Shown here in pieces: positions 32,281 through 36,186 of a DNA stretch of 36,186 nt; within the stretch, counting starts at the first letter, position 1, and the number at the start of each line of letters is the position of its first letter. A model generated the notes under the pieces. That model did not search any database, was not told the DNA's origin, and saw nothing but the letters and a program-made list of their open reading frames with translations. A program made the position numbers and the translations under genes. The stretch is from Oceanibaculum nanhaiense (GTDB taxonomy: Bacteria > Pseudomonadota > Alphaproteobacteria > Oceanibaculales > Oceanibaculaceae), in contig NZ_MPOB01000016.1 of NCBI RefSeq assembly GCF_002148795.1, positions 1 to 36,186 of the forward strand, written 5' to 3'.

Positions 32281-33375
32281 TCACGCCACCTTCTTGCGAA
32301 ACCGCCACGCCGCGAGCGCGAAGATGATCGCCGTATAGGCGAAGAGAAGCAGGACCGAGGGCCAGAGTTCCGGCAAACCGGCGCCCTTGAGCACGACGCC
32401 CCGCGAGAAGTCCACGAAATATTGCACCGGGAACAGGCGCGTATAGAGCTGGAGGACATAAGGCATCGTGAATATTGGGAACAGGAATCCCGAGAACAGA
32501 AACGAGGGCATCAGCGTCACGATGAGCGCCAGTAACATGGCGACGAGTTGGCTTTTGGTGACTGTGGAAACCAGGAGCCCAATGCCGACGGTGCAAAAGA
32601 CATAGACGAGCCCCACCAGAAGGAGGAGGCCAATGCTGCCGCGCAGCGGAACATCGAACCACAGGAAGCCCACGGCGATAACCATGACGATTTGAACAAA
32701 GGCAATAAGGCCATAAGGCACGAGCTTGCCGGTCAGAAACTCGGCCGGCGTAAGTGGTGACGCGAAGATCTGTTGAATCGAACCACTTTCCTTTTCACGG
32801 GTGATGGCAAGCGCCGTCAGAAGCGGCGGAAACGCCATCAAGATCACGCCGAACAAGCCTGAAATCACGAAAGTTACGCTGCGCAACGCCGGATTATACC
32901 AGACGCGGGCTTCGACGCGGACGCTCGGGAACGCCTCACTATGAAAATCCGAGACGATGGCTGCTGCGTAGGCTGCGACGAGGTTAGCAGTGGCGGAATA
33001 AGTGCCGTCCACGAGCACCTGGACAGGTGCCGTCCCATCGCGCGCGAGGGTGTTCTGGAACTTCGGCGGGATAACGAGCGCGAGCTTAACAGTGCCACGC
33101 TGCAGCCCCTTCTCGACATCCCGATTATCGGTGAAATCCTGTGCAAGCTGGAAGTAGCCGCTCTGAATGAAACGATCGACGAGTGCCCGGCTGTCCGGGG
33201 ACCGGTCCTGGTCGAAAACCCCTATGGGAACGTTGTCCACGTCGAGCGAGATCGCATAACCAAACAGAAATAGCATCAGTAGCGGCATGAGAAGGGCGAC
33301 CACGACCGTGATGGGATCGCGAACTATCTCGGTCGTTTCTTTTTCAACGATAGCGGCTATACGGGTGAATTTCAT
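32281..33375 (-). CDS. ybhS: ABC-2 type permease, YbhS-like
   Basis: The 364-residue permease starts MKFTRIAAIVEKETTEIVRDPITVVVALLMPLLMLFLFGY, with the first membrane helix. The periplasmic domain has GVFDQDRSPDSRALVDRF. Five helices at the C-terminus follow the REKESGSIQQIFASPLTPAEF coupling segment. The start overlaps the ATPase stop by 4 bp (ATGA). Together with its partner permease it forms the membrane channel of a ybhGFSR-type exporter. In E. coli this system affects sensitivity to drugs such as cefoperazone and to Na+; the substrate here is unknown. Confidence 0.9.
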   Translation of the reverse strand: MKFTRIAAIVEKETTEIVRDPITVVVALLMPLLMLFLFGYAISLDVDNVPIGVFDQDRSPDSRALVDRFIQSGYFQLAQDFTDNRDVEKGLQRGTVKLALVIPPKFQNTLARDGTAPVQVLVDGTYSATANLVAAYAAAIVSDFHSEAFPSVRVEARVWYNPALRSVTFVISGLFGVILMAFPPLLTALAITREKESGSIQQIFASPLTPAEFLTGKLVPYGLIAFVQIVMVIAVGFLWFDVPLRGSIGLLLLVGLVYVFCTVGIGLLVSTVTKSQLVAMLLALIVTLMPSFLFSGFLFPIFTMPYVLQLYTRLFPVQYFVDFSRGVVLKGAGLPELWPSVLLLFAYTAIIFALAAWRFRKKVA

Positions 33376-35126
33376 CCTGCTTCCCCGATTGGCCGAACTG
33401 CCTGCGTGCGCTCCCGCTCGATATAGGCAAGAAACACGTCCTCGATCGTTTCCAGACCATCTTGCGGCAGGCCGGCGCGCAAGGCCGCGAGGTCGCCCGC
33501 CGCGATCAGGCGGCCCTCGTACATGAGCCCGAGGCGGTGGCAGTAGGCGGCCTCCTCCAGATAATGCGTCGTAACGAGCACAGCTGTGCCGGCCGCAGCC
33601 AGCGTGTTGACGAGTCGCCAGAAGCGGGAACGCGCCTGGGGATCGACCCCGGAGGTCGGCTCGTCAAGGAACAGGACGGCCGGACGGTGCAGGATGCCGC
33701 AGGCGAGTGCAAGCCGCTGGCGCACGGCGCCGGAAAGGCCGGAGACACTTTCGTCCGCGAGGCCGTGGAGCCCGGTGACGGCGCTTGCCCAGGCGATGGC
33801 CTCTCGGGCCGGGCGGCGTTTTATCCCGTAGGCGCTGGCGAAGAATGCCAGATTCTCATGCACGGTGAGATCGTGGTAAAGCGAGAAGCGCTGGGACATG
33901 TAGCCGATACGCTGGCGCAATCGGCGCGGTTGCGAAGCAATGTCGATACCCACGACACGCGCGGTCCCGTTCGAAGGCGGCAAAAGACCGCAGAGCATAC
34001 GGATGAGTGTGGTCTTGCCGGCGCCGTTCGGGCCGAGCAAGCCGAAGATTTCCCCGGGGTTCACCTCGAAGGAGACATCGTCTACAGCGACAAAATCACC
34101 GAAGCGGCGGGTCAGTCGGCGCGTTTCCACACTCTCGGCCGGTTCGCGATGACCCTTCGAAGCGGCAAGCCGGGCGACTTCAGCAATGCCTGTCGGAACC
34201 TCGGTACGCACGCCCTTGCGCAGGACAACGAAGACATCCTCCATCGAGGGCGTGGCCGGTTCCACCCGTCCGAGCTGTTCGAGCTGTTTGCGCAACTCAT
34301 TCGAAAGACCCTTGGCCGGCTCCACGACAAAGCGGACATCCGTCGGCCGCCACTGGCTTCCCAGCATCTCCGGAGCTTCACTCAAGACATTCTCGACCGC
34401 GACCGGATTGTCCGTTTCCACTTGGAAGACAGCTCCCTGCGCGCGAGCACGCAGCGCGTCGGGAGACCCTTGTGCGGTTATCGAACCGCGGTCGAGGAAA
34501 GCGACGCGATCGCACATTTCCGCCTCGTCCATGTAGGATGTTGCGAAGACAATCGTCGCACCCTCGCGCCGGAAGTCTTCCAGCATCCGCCAGAGTTCGC
34601 GGCGCGAGAGCGGGTCCACCCCAAGGCCGGGCTCGTCGAGGAGAAGCAGGGGCGGCTGATGAATCAGGTTGGTGCACAGGGCGAGCTTCTTGCGCATGCC
34701 GCCCGACAGTGTGCCCTCCCGGCGATGAAGAAAGGGGGTGAGCGCGGCGATCGCGAGGAGGCGCTCGCTCCTTGCGGCGTACACAGCCTGAGGCACGGCG
34801 CGCACCTTGCCGGCGAAGGCCAGGTTCTCCGCGACAGTAAGGTGATCATAGAGCGTAAAGCCTTGCGCCATGTAGCCAATCCGGGACGTGATTTCGGAGG
34901 CTTGCCGTACCGTATCGAAGCCGAGCACCCGGCAGTTTCCCTCACTCGGATCGAGAATGGCGGCCAGGAGTTGAAGGAGTGTCGTCTTGCCCGCCCCATC
35001 AGGCCCGACGAGACCAAAGATCTCGCCCCGCGCAATTCGCAGATCGATTGCACTGATGGCCCGAGCGTGGCCGAACCGTCGGCCCAGTCCCTCGGTTTCA
35101 ATCATGTTGTCGTCCGCGTCGCTCAT
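33372..35126 (-). CDS. ybhF: dual-domain ABC transporter ATPase, YbhF-like
   Basis: The 584-residue protein carries two nucleotide-binding domains. The first has Walker A GPDGAGKTT (41-49), signature LSGGMRKKLAL and Walker B LLLLDEPGLGVDP. The second has GPNGAGKTTLI, signature LSGAVRQRLAL (Ala-Val in place of Gly-Gln) and VLFLDEPTSGVDP. Size and order match YbhF. I start at the ATG at 35126 (MSDADDNMIE), 10 bp after the HlyD-like stop with GAGGCGGGGG upstream. The longer reading overlaps the previous gene. It energises the two downstream permeases. Confidence 0.9.
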   Translation of the reverse strand: MSDADDNMIETEGLGRRFGHARAISAIDLRIARGEIFGLVGPDGAGKTTLLQLLAAILDPSEGNCRVLGFDTVRQASEITSRIGYMAQGFTLYDHLTVAENLAFAGKVRAVPQAVYAARSERLLAIAALTPFLHRREGTLSGGMRKKLALCTNLIHQPPLLLLDEPGLGVDPLSRRELWRMLEDFRREGATIVFATSYMDEAEMCDRVAFLDRGSITAQGSPDALRARAQGAVFQVETDNPVAVENVLSEAPEMLGSQWRPTDVRFVVEPAKGLSNELRKQLEQLGRVEPATPSMEDVFVVLRKGVRTEVPTGIAEVARLAASKGHREPAESVETRRLTRRFGDFVAVDDVSFEVNPGEIFGLLGPNGAGKTTLIRMLCGLLPPSNGTARVVGIDIASQPRRLRQRIGYMSQRFSLYHDLTVHENLAFFASAYGIKRRPAREAIAWASAVTGLHGLADESVSGLSGAVRQRLALACGILHRPAVLFLDEPTSGVDPQARSRFWRLVNTLAAAGTAVLVTTHYLEEAAYCHRLGLMYEGRLIAAGDLAALRAGLPQDGLETIEDVFLAYIERERTQAVRPIGEAG

Positions 35127-35136
35127 CGCCCCCGCC

Positions 35137-36096
35137 TCACTGCGGAACGAAGAGTTGCGGTGGCCATCGCGTGCCGGAACCCCAAAGTATCCAGGCATCA
35201 GCAGGCATGCCGGGCTTGAGCACACCATCAGGATTGTCAAGAACAAGCGTCACGCCGAAAACCATGCGCGTCCGCTCCTCCGGCATGTGGATATCGCGGG
35301 GCGTGAACTGCGCCTGCTGATCGACCCGCGCGACCCGCCCTTCGAACAGACGGTCGGGAAAGGCGTCCACCCGGACGCGCGCAGAGGCGTCGAGCTTGAC
35401 CTTGCCGATGTCCTTCTCGGGAATGAAAACCTTGAGTTCGATGCGAGAAAGGTCGGCCAGGATAGCCACCGTTCGACCTGGCTGGGCGAACTCGCCCACC
35501 TCTATCGTCTTCGCCAAAACGGTTCCGGAGACCGGTGTGAAAACACGCGTCTTTTTGACTTGGTTCGCCACAAGGGCAAGCTCCTTGCGCGCGGCTTCGA
35601 TCCGGCCTTCGATCGCGCCGATCTCCGCTTCCAAAGCGCCAACCCGGCCTTGGGCGTTCCGGAACGCGTTTTCCTCCTGTTCGACCCGCTGTGGCGACAC
35701 GGTACCCCGCTTGCCAAGTTCCCGGTAGCGGGAGAGCTCACGTTCGGCAGTCTCATAGTGATGGCGCCAGACCTGCAGCTCGCGCTCCGCCTGTTCGCGC
35801 TCCCGCCGTCGCGCCTCGACCCCGGCCTCGGCTTGCTCTTTCCGCAGGATGAAATCGGCGTCATCGAGTCGAAGCAGGAGGTCGCCTTTGGTGACGGTTA
35901 CACCTTCGTCAATCCGACTCTCGACGACTCGGCCCGCTACCTCGACGGCCACCCGCACTTCCGTACCTTCGATGTGGCCGTTGCCGTAGAGCAACTGTTC
36001 AGGAAGCGGCGCTGGCCGCAAATAGAGGTACAAGCCATAAGAGCCGCCAGCAATGGTGGCCAGCAACAGCGCGCTCAAGAGCCATGTTTTTCTCAC
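35137..36096 (-). CDS. ybhG: HlyD-family membrane fusion protein, YbhG-like
   Basis: The 319-residue periplasmic adaptor has an N-terminal anchor (LLSALLLATIAGGSYGLYLYL). A lipoyl half-motif (GNGHIEGTEVRVAVEVAGRVVESRIDEGVTVTKGDLLLRLDD) comes next, then a coiled coil (about 85-165). The second half (TPVSGTVLAKTIEVGEFAQPGRTVAIL) and a beta-barrel domain follow. The start is a GTG at 36096 with AGGAGG 8-13 nt upstream. It is the first gene seen of the operon and links the inner-membrane ABC complex to an outer-membrane channel. In E. coli a TetR-type regulator (CecR) precedes this operon, but here the window ends too soon. The 90 bp upstream (36097-36186) are unassigned. Confidence 0.9.
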   Translation of the reverse strand: MRKTWLLSALLLATIAGGSYGLYLYLRPAPLPEQLLYGNGHIEGTEVRVAVEVAGRVVESRIDEGVTVTKGDLLLRLDDADFILRKEQAEAGVEARRREREQAERELQVWRHHYETAERELSRYRELGKRGTVSPQRVEQEENAFRNAQGRVGALEAEIGAIEGRIEAARKELALVANQVKKTRVFTPVSGTVLAKTIEVGEFAQPGRTVAILADLSRIELKVFIPEKDIGKVKLDASARVRVDAFPDRLFEGRVARVDQQAQFTPRDIHMPEERTRMVFGVTLVLDNPDGVLKPGMPADAWILWGSGTRWPPQLFVPQ

Positions 36097-36186
36097 GCGG
36101 GCGTCCTCCTATAGCGCGACAATCTGGGTGAGATGCTGGCGACAATCAGGATGAGATTCTATGTCGCGGCATCGGTGACGATATCA

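Noticed and set aside
33462-35219. 585-residue plus-strand open frame
   Set aside because: Antisense shadow of the dual ATPase, which has all ABC motifs.
36097-36186. End of a TetR-type regulator upstream of ybhG
   Set aside because: Expected by analogy to E. coli cecR, but the 90 bp contain stops in the candidate frames and no recognisable C-terminus.

Overview
The window is GC-rich DNA with proteins typical of Alphaproteobacteria: a dmeR-dmeF metal module, a recombinase-in-trio remnant, and the ArdC / ParB-like / DUF6878 / DUF6915 / DUF6117 / strawberry-notch / Toprim gene set common on rhizobial and sphingomonad integrative elements and plasmids. The genus cannot be fixed from the sequence. 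Most of the window reads as a mobile or genomic island; ordinary chromosomal-type genes appear at the right end.

Layout: (1) 168-244 is an initiator tRNA-fMet with an encoded CCA, followed by a terminator. (2) 436-7214, minus strand, is a complete Wadjet (JetABCD) anti-plasmid operon with overlapping genes. It is divergent from a KfrA-like DNA-binding coiled-coil gene (7278-7910). A perfect 13-bp AT-rich inverted repeat fills the shared 63-bp promoter. (3) 8122-11848 holds accessory regulators: a small DUF2285 protein, an XRE regulator with dyad operators, an AraC regulator, a lipoprotein and a frameshifted DUF6499/DUF2285 gene. (4) 11970-25354 is the backbone of the element: ardC, a large ParB-like gene, several conserved DUF genes, a 1445-residue methyltransferase-strawberry-notch helicase fusion, and Toprim genes (one truncated, one complete). 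A metal-resistance cargo (dmeF, dmeR, ykvA-like) lies between ardC and parB. Two families of repeated hairpin leaders precede many of these genes. One has a GAGAGAGA core. The other is an AGCCCGGC/GCCGGGCT stem just before a CAGGAGAC ribosome-binding site.

(5) 25391-31121 is a graveyard of mobile DNA: three tandem tyrosine recombinases (RIT type, two frameshifted and one also truncated), a staphylococcal-nuclease-like fragment, an IS630 end remnant, a serine-recombinase fragment, and an IS630 element interrupted precisely by an IS1111-group IS110 element. The IS110 element has a 3' non-coding region expected to encode a bridge/seekRNA. (6) 31176-36096, minus strand, is a four-gene ABC-2 exporter operon resembling ybhG-ybhF-ybhS-ybhR.

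How the parts relate (inference): the ArdC, ParB and helicase backbone belongs to a conjugative or plasmid-like element that settled next to tRNA-fMet. Wadjet would exclude competing plasmids, and dmeRF gives Co/Ni efflux. No conjugation genes, intact integrase for the tRNA site, or duplicated tRNA end is visible, so the limits of the element are not established.
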